DNA of 9,552 nt, taken from contig CAMOGZ010000041.1 in the NCBI GenBank assembly GCA_946614405.1, positions 1 to 9,552 on the forward strand. The letters run 5' to 3'. The stretch comes from an uncultured Eubacterium sp. (GTDB lineage Bacteria > Bacillota > Clostridia > Peptostreptococcales > Anaerovoracaceae). Position 1 is the first letter of the stretch. Every line of letters starts with the position of its first letter. Of this stretch, positions 1-6,504 are shown in pieces. Below the pieces are notes generated by a model, which worked only from the letters and a program-made list of their open reading frames with translations, was not told where the DNA came from and did no database searches. The position numbers and the translations under genes were made by a program.

Positions 1-379
1 CCCTTGCCACCGGATGATCCGGCATGCGGATCCCCACCGTATCCAGTCCGCCGGTGGTCACATCCGGAACCACGGGAAGGCGCGGCACGATCATGGTCAT
101 GGGTCCCGGCCAGAAGGCATCCATCAGGATCTCCATATCCCGGGTGATCCGTTCCGTCAGCCGCGCCACATCGTCTTTAGACGATATGTGCACGATGGTT
201 GGATTATCAGAGGGCCGGCCCTTTGCCTGATAGATCCGGGCCACCGCCTCCGGGTTCAGAGCATCTGCTCCCAGCCCGTAAACTGTCTCCGTGGGAAAAG
301 CCACCAGACCGCCTGCCGCAATGATCTCCGCTGCCTCGCGGATCCCTTCGGTTGTATCATTCAGTAATCTTGTTTCCAT
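1..379 (-). CDS. tsaC: Threonylcarbamoyl-AMP synthase TsaC/Sua5/YwlC (partial, C-terminus cut by window edge)
   Basis: This YrdC-fold enzyme makes threonylcarbamoyl-AMP from threonine, bicarbonate and ATP, the first step of t6A37 modification of ANN-decoding tRNAs in the cytoplasm. I translated 126 codons by hand from the reverse complement. The N-terminal family signature is plain: GGLVAFPTETVYGLGADA at residues 23-40, then AKGRPSDNPTIVHI at 52-65 (the K-x-R...S-x-N nucleotide site) and FWPGPMTMIV at 89-98. The ATG (377-379) shares its A with the TAA stop of prfA (TAATG, one-base overlap), which points to translational coupling and a shared transcript. Because the rest lies outside the window, I cannot tell a short TsaC (about 200 aa) from a longer Sua5 with an extra C-terminal domain. 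Proximity of prfA and ywlC is known in Bacillota, which supports the call. Confidence 0.93.
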   Translation of the reverse strand, partial: METRLLNDTTEGIREAAEIIAAGGLVAFPTETVYGLGADALNPEAVARIYQAKGRPSDNPTIVHISSKDDVARLTERITRDMEILMDAFWPGPMTMIVPRLPVVPDVTTGGLDTVGIRMPDHPVAR

Positions 380-1443
380 TAGAAATCGTTCATCTTCCTT
401 GCCTGATCGTCGGTGGTCAGAGCATCGATGATCTCCTCGATGTCTCCGTCCAGAATGGACTCCAGCTTGTACAGGGTCAGGCCGATGCGGTGATCGGTGC
501 ATCTGCCCTGCGGGAAGTTGTAGGTCCGGATCCGCTCAGAACGGTCGCCGGATCCGATCTGGTCCTTTCTCTCTGCGGCGATCTTGTCTGCCTGCTCTCT
601 CTGCATCTTATCATAAAGCCGTGCCTTCAGGACCTTCATGGCCTTCTCACGGTTCTTGATCTGGGACTTCTCGTCCTGGCAGGTGACCACCAGTCCTGTG
701 GGCAGGTGGGTCAGACGCACGGCGGAGTCGGTGGTGTTAACGCACTGGCCGCCGTTTCCGGAAGCGCGGTATACGTCTACCTTTACATCGCCCGGATCGA
801 TGTGGACTTCCACATCATCAACTTCCGGGAGCACAGCAACCGTTGCCGCGGACGTATGGACGCGGCCTGCAGATTCCGTCTCCGGTACCCTTTGTACGCG
901 GTGAACGCCGCTCTCGTACTTCAGGCGGGAGTATGCTCCCTTGCCCTTGATGAGTACCTCGGCCTCCTTGATGCCGCCGATGCCGGTGTCGTTCATGTCC
1001 ATGATCTCGATCTTCCAGCGATGACGCTCGGCGTAACGGGTATACATGCGCAGCAGGTCACCCCCGAACAAAGCCGCCTCGTCCCCGCCGGTTCCGGCGC
1101 GGATCTCGAGGATGACGTTCCGTTCATCGTTGGGGTCCTTCGGGATCAGCAGGACCTTCAGCTCAGCAGCCAGCTTCTCGATGTTCTCTTCCTGCTCCGC
1201 CACTTCTGCCTTGGCCATGTCGCGCATTTCCTCATCGGACTCGTTCTCCACCAGATCCTTGGCGAATTCCAGTTCCTCCACTGCGCCCTTATATTCCAGA
1301 TATTTCTTGACGATGGGCTCCATCTCGCCCATCTCCTTCATATGTTTCTGCCACACGCTCTGGTTGGCGATGACATCCGGATCCGCCACCACCTGCGTGA
1401 GCTCATTATATTTGTCGACTACACTATCTAATTTTTCAAACAT
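379..1443 (-). CDS. prfA: Peptide chain release factor 1 (RF1)
   Basis: RF1 reads UAA and UAG stop codons in the ribosomal A site and triggers peptidyl-tRNA hydrolysis. The 354-aa length is normal for the family. An N-terminal helical domain (about 1-100) is followed by the [12 protein letters not shown] block (115-126). The stop-codon recognition tripeptide is P187-E188-T189 in the context [18 protein letters not shown], so it is of the RF1 PxT type and not the RF2 SPF type. The catalytic GGQ is at 231-233 in [18 protein letters not shown]; its glutamine is the usual target of the PrmC methylase. The ATG at 1443 has a clear AAGGAGA ribosome site a few bases upstream. Its TAA overlaps the tsaC ATG by one base. 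prmC, often next to prfA, is not adjacent here: the gene upstream is an amino acid transporter. A possible own promoter lies at 1476-1505. Confidence 0.98.
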   Translation of the reverse strand: MFEKLDSVVDKYNELTQVVADPDVIANQSVWQKHMKEMGEMEPIVKKYLEYKGAVEELEFAKDLVENESDEEMRDMAKAEVAEQEENIEKLAAELKVLLIPKDPNDERNVILEIRAGTGGDEAALFGGDLLRMYTRYAERHRWKIEIMDMNDTGIGGIKEAEVLIKGKGAYSRLKYESGVHRVQRVPETESAGRVHTSAATVAVLPEVDDVEVHIDPGDVKVDVYRASGNGGQCVNTTDSAVRLTHLPTGLVVTCQDEKSQIKNREKAMKVLKARLYDKMQREQADKIAAERKDQIGSGDRSERIRTYNFPQGRCTDHRIGLTLYKLESILDGDIEEIIDALTTDDQARKMNDF

Positions 1444-1475
1444 GTTTCTATCTCTCCTTGTCGCTCTAACATGTT

Positions 1476-1505
1476 ATTCTATCATAGTTCCGGGACATTT
1501 GCCAC
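1476..1505 (-). promoter_or_regulatory. Candidate prfA promoter (extended -10)
   Basis: On the minus strand a -35-like GTGGCA (1500-1505) and a -10 TAGAAT (1476-1481) are 18 bases apart, with TGA just before the -10 (extended -10 type). It sits in the 67-base gap between the transporter stop and prfA, where no terminator hairpin is visible, so prfA may be expressed both by read-through and from this site. The -10 overlaps a 10-bp palindrome, TAACATGTTA (1467-1476). This is a by-eye match only. Confidence 0.4.
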
Positions 1506-1510
1506 TTTAT

Positions 1511-2767
1511 TTATTCAAAAGAATCCTCTTTGGTAATGGCCAGTTCTTCGCTCTGCGGTTTCCCTTTCTGATTCAGCTTGGAGACGATGACGGCGCAGGA
1601 TGCATCTCCTGTAATATTGACCACCGTCCGTCCCATATCGAAGATCCGATCCACGCCGGCGATCAGGGCGATGCCCTCCACCGGAAGACCTACTGCCTGC
1701 AGTACCATGGCCAGCATGATGATGCCGGAACCCGGCACACCGGCGGTTCCGATGGATGCCAGAACAGCCGTCAGGATGATGGTAACATACTGGGCCGGGG
1801 TCAGCTCCACGCCGTAGCAACTGGCGATGAATACCACGGATACCCCCTGGTAGATGGCGGTTCCGTCCATATTGATGGTGGCTCCGAGGGGCAGAACGAA
1901 GGATGCGATCTCATGCTCGGCTCCCATCTTGTCGCAGCATTCCAGTGTGATGGGAAGGGATCCCACGGAAGATGATGTGGAGAAGGCAAATGCCATGGCC
2001 GTACTCATTCCTTTGAAGAAGGCGATGGGGCTCATGTTCACCAAAAGCTTCACGGACAGGGAATACACCAGCACGCAGTGAAGCACGTATGCGATGTAGG
2101 CTGCCAGGATCACCTTGGCAAAGGACCCCAGCACCATGGCGCCGTTGGCTGCCACCACCGGTGCCAGCAGGCAGAACACGCCAATGGGGGACAGCGCGAT
2201 GATCATCTCCATGGCCTTCATGAAGATCTCATTCAGCAGATTGATGCCGCTCACGGCGTCTCTTCCCCTCTCGCCCAGCAGCACCACAGCAAATCCCAGG
2301 ATCAGCGCCATGACGATGACCTGCAGCATGGTGGCGTTCAGCAGCGGATCGATGAAGTTGGAGGGGAAGATGTTCACCAGAACATCCATAAAGGGAGTTG
2401 GCTCTGTAGCCTCATACTCCAGACCGCTGGTGGCAAGTTCCGGGAAGGTCCCCTTGAACAGGAAGGCGATCCCCACGCCGATGACCATGGCCAGTGCTGT
2501 GGTGATGAAGAAGTAGACTACGGTCTGCACGCCGATCTTTCCCACTTTCTTCACGTCGCTCATGGAGACCACGCCTGCCATGATGGAAAACAGGACGATG
2601 GGCACTACGATGAATTTCAGCAGGTTCAGGAAGATCGTCCCGAAGGGCTGAATGTAGGTGGTAAGGAAATCCGCCTGCTTCTGAAACAGCAGGCCCACCA
2701 CCACCGCCAGTGCCAGAGCGATAAAGATCTGTGTCGCCAGGGGCATCTTCTTCTTTTCTTTCGTCAT
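1511..2767 (-). CDS. Dicarboxylate/amino acid:cation symporter (DAACS, SLC1/GltPh type)
   Basis: This integral membrane secondary transporter is predicted to couple uptake of glutamate, aspartate or a C4-dicarboxylate to Na+ or H+. With the chosen start it is 418 aa, normal for the family. Hallmarks are the HP1 serine-rich loop STSSSVGSLP (263-272), NMDGT in TM7 (299-303), the HP2 tip GVPGSG (343-348) and the TM8 signature VDRIFDMGRTVVNITGDA. In TM8 the residues matching GltPh D390, D394, R397, T398, N401 and D405 are all kept (D373, D377, R380, T381, N384, D388). The arginine matching R397 favours an acidic substrate over a neutral one. An ATG six codons earlier (2785) overlaps the stop of the upstream gene (ATGA), but the strong AAGGAGG at 2774-2780 lies six bases before the ATG at 2767, which decides the start. 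Exact substrate is not readable from sequence. Confidence 0.95.
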   Translation of the reverse strand: MTKEKKKMPLATQIFIALALAVVVGLLFQKQADFLTTYIQPFGTIFLNLLKFIVVPIVLFSIMAGVVSMSDVKKVGKIGVQTVVYFFITTALAMVIGVGIAFLFKGTFPELATSGLEYEATEPTPFMDVLVNIFPSNFIDPLLNATMLQVIVMALILGFAVVLLGERGRDAVSGINLLNEIFMKAMEMIIALSPIGVFCLLAPVVAANGAMVLGSFAKVILAAYIAYVLHCVLVYSLSVKLLVNMSPIAFFKGMSTAMAFAFSTSSSVGSLPITLECCDKMGAEHEIASFVLPLGATINMDGTAIYQGVSVVFIASCYGVELTPAQYVTIILTAVLASIGTAGVPGSGIIMLAMVLQAVGLPVEGIALIAGVDRIFDMGRTVVNITGDASCAVIVSKLNQKGKPQSEELAITKEDSFE

Positions 2768-2781
2768 AGCGTTCCTCCTTA

Positions 2782-3762
2782 TCATTTCTCAAAAGGATTG
2801 TCTTTCTTCCGGCGCCCCTTGCCCATCTCGAAGGGATTGCCCATGGGCTCGTCATCCACATCGATGACGGTGCGGTCCTTCTTATGGGGCAGGCCCAGCT
2901 TGGGGCGCTTCGTGTGGGGAAGGCCGATCTTCGGTTTGCCCAGGCGGAACTGCTTCGGTTCTTCCGGTTCTCTCTCCGTCTCTATTGCATTTTCCGTCCC
3001 GGTGCTGTGCCAGGTGTCCGCAGACTCTGCATCATCCTCCGGCGAGTCCTCCTCATCCTCAAAGCGGAACAGGGTGAATTCGTCATCGTCTTCATCGTCG
3101 TCATCAACATCGTTATCGGATTCTGCATCGCCGCCTTTCTTCTTGCCTTTCTTACCACTCAAGGCTCCGAACCCAACCGAAAGCAGCGGGAACAACACCA
3201 TCGCCAAAACCAGCAGAGCGAAATCGCCACTGCCGTCGTCCTCCCCGAAAAAGCCCCCGTCTATTTCGCTGCTGAGCTCGCTGGCTCCCACAGTCTCCGT
3301 TTCATATGGTCCGTTGGGATCCCACCAGCCTTCGGCCTCGGCTTCTCCCACCAAGTTGTCATCCGGGTCATAGAAAGAGATCTTCACCGTTGACCACTCC
3401 AGGTCCTCCGGCGCTTCGCCATAGTCCCCGAACCAGAACCGGGATGCTGCTTTGGTCCCATCCAGTTCAAGTTCCTGATAAAAATACTCTTCCTCGTCAT
3501 CTTTATTGGCGATCATCAGAGTTGCCGTCTCTGCCTCCTCCGGGGGACAGAAGAATACAGTCTCCATCAGGGCCTCTGAGTCCGGGTAGGACTCGATATC
3601 CACAAAGTCCTTCGGCTCCCATACCACCATCGCTTCTACCGGCTTCAGATCCACCTCCTCCGGATCTGTATGCGGCGTGATCTCAGAGTCCGCAAAGGCG
3701 GGCACGGCCAGGACTATTACCATCAACAAAGCCAACAGGCAAGCTACTGCGCTCTTTCTCAT
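2782..3762 (-). CDS. Signal-peptide, single-TM protein with acidic cytoplasmic tail, function unknown
   Basis: I do not recognise this 326-aa protein. A signal peptide (1-24, MRKSAVACLL core, AFA cleavage site at 22-24) is followed by an acidic, aromatic-rich ectodomain (about 25-178). A transmembrane helix (about 181-200, FALLVLAMVLFPLLSVGFGA) comes next, with the lysine-rich stop-transfer KKGKKK. The roughly 120-residue tail should lie in the cytoplasm. It holds an almost unbroken Asp/Glu run (212-246), two perfect ten-residue tandem units of the form [KR]-P-K-[IL]-G-L-P-H-x-K (276-285 and 286-295) and two NPFE motifs (309-312, 322-325) around a basic patch. The frame is open 22 codons further upstream, but GGGG eight bases before the ATG at 3762 and the signal peptide there fix the start. 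A promoter lies just upstream. Its stop nearly abuts the transporter gene, so the two are probably co-expressed. Confidence 0.85.
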   Translation of the reverse strand: MRKSAVACLLALLMVIVLAVPAFADSEITPHTDPEEVDLKPVEAMVVWEPKDFVDIESYPDSEALMETVFFCPPEEAETATLMIANKDDEEEYFYQELELDGTKAASRFWFGDYGEAPEDLEWSTVKISFYDPDDNLVGEAEAEGWWDPNGPYETETVGASELSSEIDGGFFGEDDGSGDFALLVLAMVLFPLLSVGFGALSGKKGKKKGGDAESDNDVDDDDEDDDEFTLFRFEDEEDSPEDDAESADTWHSTGTENAIETEREPEEPKQFRLGKPKIGLPHTKRPKLGLPHKKDRTVIDVDDEPMGNPFEMGKGRRKKDNPFEK

Positions 3763-3788
3763 TTTGTCATCCCCTTTCTGCCATCTTA

Positions 3789-3817
3789 ATGATACATGAT
3801 TTACCGCAGAAAAGCAA
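3789..3817 (-). promoter_or_regulatory. Candidate sigma-A-type promoter for the acidic-tail protein/transporter unit
   Basis: On the minus strand TTGCTT (3812-3817) and TATCAT (3789-3794) are separated by exactly 17 bases, about 25 bases upstream of the 3762 start codon. It lies immediately after the terminator of the preceding unit, as expected for the start of a new transcript. Confidence 0.6.
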
Positions 3818-3826
3818 TCTGCACGC

Positions 3827-3856
3827 AAAAAGGCTGCGCCTGTTTCAGCGCAGCCT
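3827..3856 (-). terminator. Intrinsic terminator of the two-gene secreted-protein unit
   Basis: A perfect 9-bp stem (AGGCTGCGC 3831-3839 with GCGCAGCCT 3848-3856) closes an 8-base loop. On the minus strand it is followed by a short T run (3827-3831). It sits 12 bases after the stop of the YD-like repeat gene, in the right orientation to end transcripts from the 5414-5442 promoter. Confidence 0.85.
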
Positions 3857-3868
3857 CACTGCATTTCT

Positions 3869-4651
3869 TTACAGATTTCCCACCATGGTGCGGGGATCCA
3901 GATTGATCACTTTATTATACTTTTTCTTCGTGACCTTCGTCTTGGAATAGGTATAATCATACCAGGAAACATATCCGTCCTCGTCTGTCAAGGTCATCCG
4001 GGTCACCAGACCCTTTTTCTTCTTGTAGGAGTATTTGATCGTATAATTATTATCCTTGACATACGATTTGATCAGACCGCTTTTGTCATAGTAGTTCACA
4101 ATATCCACATAAGCAGTTCCACTTGTGATCTCCCGGATCTTCTTCAGTTTCCCCTTCTTCAGGGTGGTCTTGAATTTCACATCCCCGCCGCCGTCACCGG
4201 TGAACTTATAGGAAACGAGATATCCCTTCTTGTCATACTTATAAGCGTAATGTTTATACTTTCCCTGAATGAAATTAACGTAGTTGAGCTGTCCCTTCTT
4301 ATTGAACTTCATCACGGCATACTTCTTGCCGTTTTCCTTGATGACGACCTTTCTCTTGGTCCCCTTCTTATAGGTATACTTCAGGGTCAGCACATTCTTC
4401 TGGGACACGGAGCCCTCTTCATAGTACTTGTAGACGATCTTGATGGGGTCGCCCTTCTTATTGTACTTATAGCTCTCCTTGCTGGCGATCTGCTTCACGC
4501 CCGCGTCTTCCCAGTAATATTCCGTGATGGTCTTCGGTAGTTTATACTTGGTCGCCGCGTGTGCCTGGGTCTCTGGGATCATGGCGGAGAATACGATGGC
4601 CAGGATCGTACAAAGCAATACTGCCAGGGATTTTCTTACGATATTACTCAT
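3869..4651 (-). CDS. Secreted lysine/tyrosine-rich protein with YD-like repeats, function unknown
   Basis: This 260-aa exported protein has a signal peptide (about 1-32, hydrophobic core LAVLLCTILAIVFSAM, cleavage near AHA|A). The rest is basic and beta-prone and carries degenerate repeats of the form aromatic-x-aromatic-[ND]-K-K-G-x-[LI]. Clear copies are YKYNKKGDPIKIVYKY (61-76), MKFNKKGQLNYVNF (114-127), YKYDKKGYLVSYKF (137-150), NYYDKSGLIKSYV (186-198) and YSYKKKKGLVTRMTL (207-221), with weaker ones near 91-97 and 233-240. This resembles YD/RHS-type repeats that build beta-rich surfaces, but no RHS core or toxin domain is present. No LPxTG, SLH or other anchor motif is seen, so it is probably released or held by charge. 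GGAGG eight bases before the ATG supports the start. It lies 30 bases after the Big2-like gene and ends in a terminator, so the pair form one operon. Confidence 0.85.
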   Translation of the reverse strand: MSNIVRKSLAVLLCTILAIVFSAMIPETQAHAATKYKLPKTITEYYWEDAGVKQIASKESYKYNKKGDPIKIVYKYYEEGSVSQKNVLTLKYTYKKGTKRKVVIKENGKKYAVMKFNKKGQLNYVNFIQGKYKHYAYKYDKKGYLVSYKFTGDGGGDVKFKTTLKKGKLKKIREITSGTAYVDIVNYYDKSGLIKSYVKDNNYTIKYSYKKKKGLVTRMTLTDEDGYVSWYDYTYSKTKVTKKKYNKVINLDPRTMVGNL

Positions 4652-4681
4652 CTGCGATACCTCCAGATTTCAACTGATCGA

Positions 4682-5371
4682 TCAGCCTGCAGCCTTGATG
4701 ACAACAAACACGAGCTCGATCTTCTGCTTGGTCTTCTTATTCTTGAAGGTCACGACAACAGACTGAGGATTCTTTCCAGTGAGGGTCACCTTCTTGCCAT
4801 TTTTGATCTTCTTCGGCGTGATATTATATCCTGCCTTCCGGATCTTTGTGATCTTCCAGCCCTTCTTGGCCTTGACTACCAGCTTGCCACTGATTTTCTT
4901 CGAGTTTTTCCAGTACTGTTCCGCCTTTTTAAATTTCTTCACATAGTTCTTCTTGCCGATTTTGAAAGTTTTTGCCGGATTGATATACTTCTCAGCGATG
5001 AATTTGACATCAAAATAACGATACTCCTTGGTTCCTTTTTCTTTGGCATAAACATGGATCGTCGTTTTCCCGGGCTTCAGAGCGATGGCAGTCAGGCCAT
5101 CTTCATTGTTCAGTTTTACGACAGTCGGATCATCAACGGTGGTCTTCTCCATGTCGATCTTATAGTCTCCTGGGTTACATACCCATTTGGCGTTACCGGT
5201 ATAGAGATTTGACTTCTGCAGCGGATAATAGAAAGACTTGATTTTCGTCTCAATCGGCACTTCCGGGCCCTTGGCCGCAAAGGCCATACTGCTGCTGGCC
5301 AGAACGGTGGTGACCACCAACGTCAGCATGGTTACAACTGTAATCAGCTTGTTTCTTTTCGTCTGTTTCAT
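4682..5371 (-). CDS. Secreted lysine-rich protein with Big2-like (Ig-fold) segment, function unknown
   Basis: The 229-aa product starts with a basic n-region (MKQTKRNK), a hydrophobic core (about 9-26) and an AFA cleavage site (30-32). Residues about 78-124 read like a bacterial Ig-like Big2 module: TVDDPTVVKLN..., then GLTAIALKPGKTTIHVYA, then a closing YRYFDVKF strand. The C-terminal half is very lysine-rich with a second beta-like region (162-227) and ends without a sorting motif. A GTG five codons earlier (5386) is in frame, but GAGGA eight bases before the ATG at 5371 supports the shorter form. A near-consensus promoter is directly upstream. By eye this gene and the next are less GC-rich than the flanking genes, which may reflect their lysine, tyrosine and isoleucine content rather than transfer. 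The role is unknown; an envelope or matrix component is an inference only. Confidence 0.85.
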   Translation of the reverse strand: MKQTKRNKLITVVTMLTLVVTTVLASSSMAFAAKGPEVPIETKIKSFYYPLQKSNLYTGNAKWVCNPGDYKIDMEKTTVDDPTVVKLNNEDGLTAIALKPGKTTIHVYAKEKGTKEYRYFDVKFIAEKYINPAKTFKIGKKNYVKKFKKAEQYWKNSKKISGKLVVKAKKGWKITKIRKAGYNITPKKIKNGKKVTLTGKNPQSVVVTFKNKKTKQKIELVFVVIKAAG

Positions 5372-5413
5372 TCTAACATTCCTCACTTTCTTTTGAATAA
5401 CAATTCTGACTTT

Positions 5414-5442
5414 ATTGTATATTTAGGACTCTTTTGTGTCAA
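5414..5442 (-). promoter_or_regulatory. Strong sigma-A-type promoter for the two secreted-protein genes
   Basis: On the minus strand a perfect -35 TTGACA (5437-5442), a 17-base spacer and a -10 TACAAT (5414-5419) match the housekeeping consensus at 11 of 12 positions. It lies about 45 bases upstream of the ATG at 5371. This is the best promoter match in the window and suggests high expression of the exported proteins. Confidence 0.85.
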
Positions 5443-5489
5443 GGTGATGGCTTTCAATATTTTACTGCCATCTTCACCATTGCATCACC
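5443..5489. promoter_or_regulatory. Inverted repeat abutting the -35 of the secreted-protein promoter
   Basis: GGTGATG (5443-5449) is repeated in inverse as CATCACC (5483-5489). A nested inverted pair, GATGGC (5446-5451) and GCCATC (5467-5472), shares the left arm. The left arm touches the -35 hexamer. It could be an activator or repressor site, but chance is possible in this AT-rich divergent region. The remainder of the 265-base divergent gap (5372-5636) holds the promoters and the pan leader and no further gene that I can see. Confidence 0.3.
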
Positions 5490-5509
5490 AAAAATACATA
5501 ATAAATGTC

Positions 5510-5538
5510 TTTACATTTGCCTTGACTAATGGTATATA
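5510..5538 (+). promoter_or_regulatory. Candidate promoter of the pantothenate operon
   Basis: TTTACA (5510-5515) and TATATA (5533-5538; an alternative TATATT at 5535-5540) are 17 bases apart. Transcription would begin near 5545 and give a leader of about 90 bases before the first start codon at 5637. It is divergent from the secreted-protein promoter, about 70 bases away. Confidence 0.6.
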
Positions 5539-5544
5539 TTAGTC
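5524..5544. promoter_or_regulatory. 7-7-7 inverted repeat over the pan -10 box (operator candidate)
   Basis: GACTAAT (5524-5530) and ATTAGTC (5538-5544) are perfect inverse copies separated by seven bases, and the -10 hexamer lies between and within the arms. A dimeric repressor bound here would block the promoter. No regulator gene is adjacent, so the protein involved is unknown. Confidence 0.45.
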
Positions 5545-5636
5545 GATGGACGGTATTCCATACGGAAACTGTACCCCGTGACAACCCCGAGACGAAAGGA
5601 GCAACAGACACGTCACCTACCGAAAGAGGTGATTCA
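5545..5636 (+). promoter_or_regulatory. Structured 5' leader of the pan operon (possible regulatory RNA)
   Basis: This untranslated stretch is longer than other gene starts in the window need. Visible elements are nested arms GGTA-TTCC/GGAA-TACC (5552-5575), and a tandem pair ACCCCGTGAC (5573-5582) and ACCCCGAGAC (5584-5593) eleven bases apart. GTGAC (5578-5582) can pair with GTCAC (5612-5616), and that competes with the Shine-Dalgarno hairpin at 5613-5632. A 'pan' RNA motif is known upstream of pantothenate genes in several phyla. The position fits, but I cannot confirm membership by eye. Confidence 0.4.
5613..5632 (+). promoter_or_regulatory. Hairpin sequestering the first Shine-Dalgarno of the pan operon
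   Basis: TCACCT (5613-5618) pairs perfectly with AGGTGA (5627-5632) across an 8-base loop. The 3' arm is the ribosome binding site of the gene starting at 5637, so the closed form would reduce its translation. The short stem would be opened easily by the competing upstream pairing at 5578-5582. Confidence 0.45.
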
Positions 5637-6503
5637 ATGAAAACAGGATTCATAGGAGCAGGGAAAGTAGGATTTACCCTTGGTAAGTTCTTCTCAGAAA
5701 AAGGCGTTAAGGTTACAGGCTACTCAAGCCGCAACACTTCATCTGCCAAAGAGGCAGCACAGTTTACAAGCAGCAGATACTTCCATGAGATGGGAGATCT
5801 GATTCAAGAGAGCGACGTGTTGTTCCTGACTGTTCCAGATGCTGCGATCACCCCTGTGTGGGACCAGGTCCGGCAATATCCGATTCGGGGAAAATATATC
5901 TGTCACTGCAGTGGAGCGCGATCCGCCGAGGATGCGTTTCCGGGCATACAGCAGACCGGTGCATACGAATATTCCGTTCATCCGCTCTTCGCCGTAAGCG
6001 ATGCATATACCGCTTACCAGAAGATACCGGATGTTTTTTTTACCATTGAGGGCAACACCGCTCACCTTGGTAAGATGATGGAATTTCTGAAGAATGCCGG
6101 CCTGCAGGTCCAGGTGATCGATCCGTCCTGTAAAACCAAGTACCACGCTGCGGCATCGGTGGCCAGTAATCTGGTCATAGGGCTTCTGGATATGAGCCTT
6201 TCGATGCTGGAGGAATGCGGATTCTCCCGGGAGGCCGCACTGGGGGCACTGACCCCGCTGGTCCGGGGGAATGTGGAACACGTCCTTACGGATGGTCCCG
6301 CGGCAAGCCTCACAGGTCCCGTGGAACGTGGTGATACGGAAACGGTATGCAAACACCTGAACTGTCTGGATACCCCATCCGATCGGGCTTTGTACTCACT
6401 TCTGTCAGAGAGACTGATCCCCCTGGCGAAGGCAAAGCACCCGGAGCGTTCATACCGACCGCTCGAAGAGTTATTGAGATCTTTTGAACAGGAGGAACTG
6501 TAG
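5637..6503 (+). CDS. panG: Rossmann/DUF2520 NADP-dependent reductase, probable ketopantoate reductase (PanG type)
   Basis: The probable reaction is NADPH-dependent reduction of 2-ketopantoate to pantoate, the step done by PanE in many bacteria. The 288-aa protein opens with a Rossmann GxGxxG (G7-A-G9-K-V-G12) after a first beta strand. S31-R32 follow the second strand, as in NADP(2'-phosphate) binders. The remaining motifs are HCSGA (90-94), HPL (115-117), and a C-terminal helical domain with KYHAAASVASN (168-178) and LTGPVERGD (226-234), all typical of DUF2520. That fold is shared by PanG, a ketopantoate reductase described in Francisella and found in other bacteria lacking panE. As first gene of an operon with panB, panC and panD it fills the one missing step, which is the main functional argument. 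The frame is open 36 codons further up, but AGAGGTGA just before the ATG at 5637 sets the start. The stop is one base before the panB ATG. Confidence 0.85.
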   Translation: MKTGFIGAGKVGFTLGKFFSEKGVKVTGYSSRNTSSAKEAAQFTSSRYFHEMGDLIQESDVLFLTVPDAAITPVWDQVRQYPIRGKYICHCSGARSAEDAFPGIQQTGAYEYSVHPLFAVSDAYTAYQKIPDVFFTIEGNTAHLGKMMEFLKNAGLQVQVIDPSCKTKYHAAASVASNLVIGLLDMSLSMLEECGFSREAALGALTPLVRGNVEHVLTDGPAASLTGPVERGDTETVCKHLNCLDTPSDRALYSLLSERLIPLAKAKHPERSYRPLEELLRSFEQEEL

Positions 6504-6504
6504 A

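Noticed and set aside
567..569. RF1 tripeptide PET instead of the PAT/PVT form as a recoding hint
   Set aside because: The coordinates given are only a marker inside prfA. PET is, to my knowledge, common in Bacillota RF1 and still matches PxT, so no altered stop reading is implied.
352..1431. Long plus-strand frame opposite prfA (359 codons), and other long frames opposite panB, panC, the symporter and the acidic-tail gene
   Set aside because: They are shadows of well-supported genes on the other strand, with no family signature or ribosome site of their own.
2768..2785. Symporter start at 2785 with an ATGA overlap
   Set aside because: The strong AAGGAGG lies between 2785 and 2767 and serves the ATG at 2767, so the overlap ATG is probably not the start.
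3763..3828. 22-residue N-terminal extension of the acidic-tail protein
   Set aside because: It would push the signal peptide inward and run through the promoter; GGGG before 3762 fits better.
5529..5636. Longer panG start at 5529 (36 extra N-terminal residues)
   Set aside because: That ATG lies inside the promoter region before the likely transcription start, has no ribosome site, and the Rossmann GxGxxG starts properly only from 5637.
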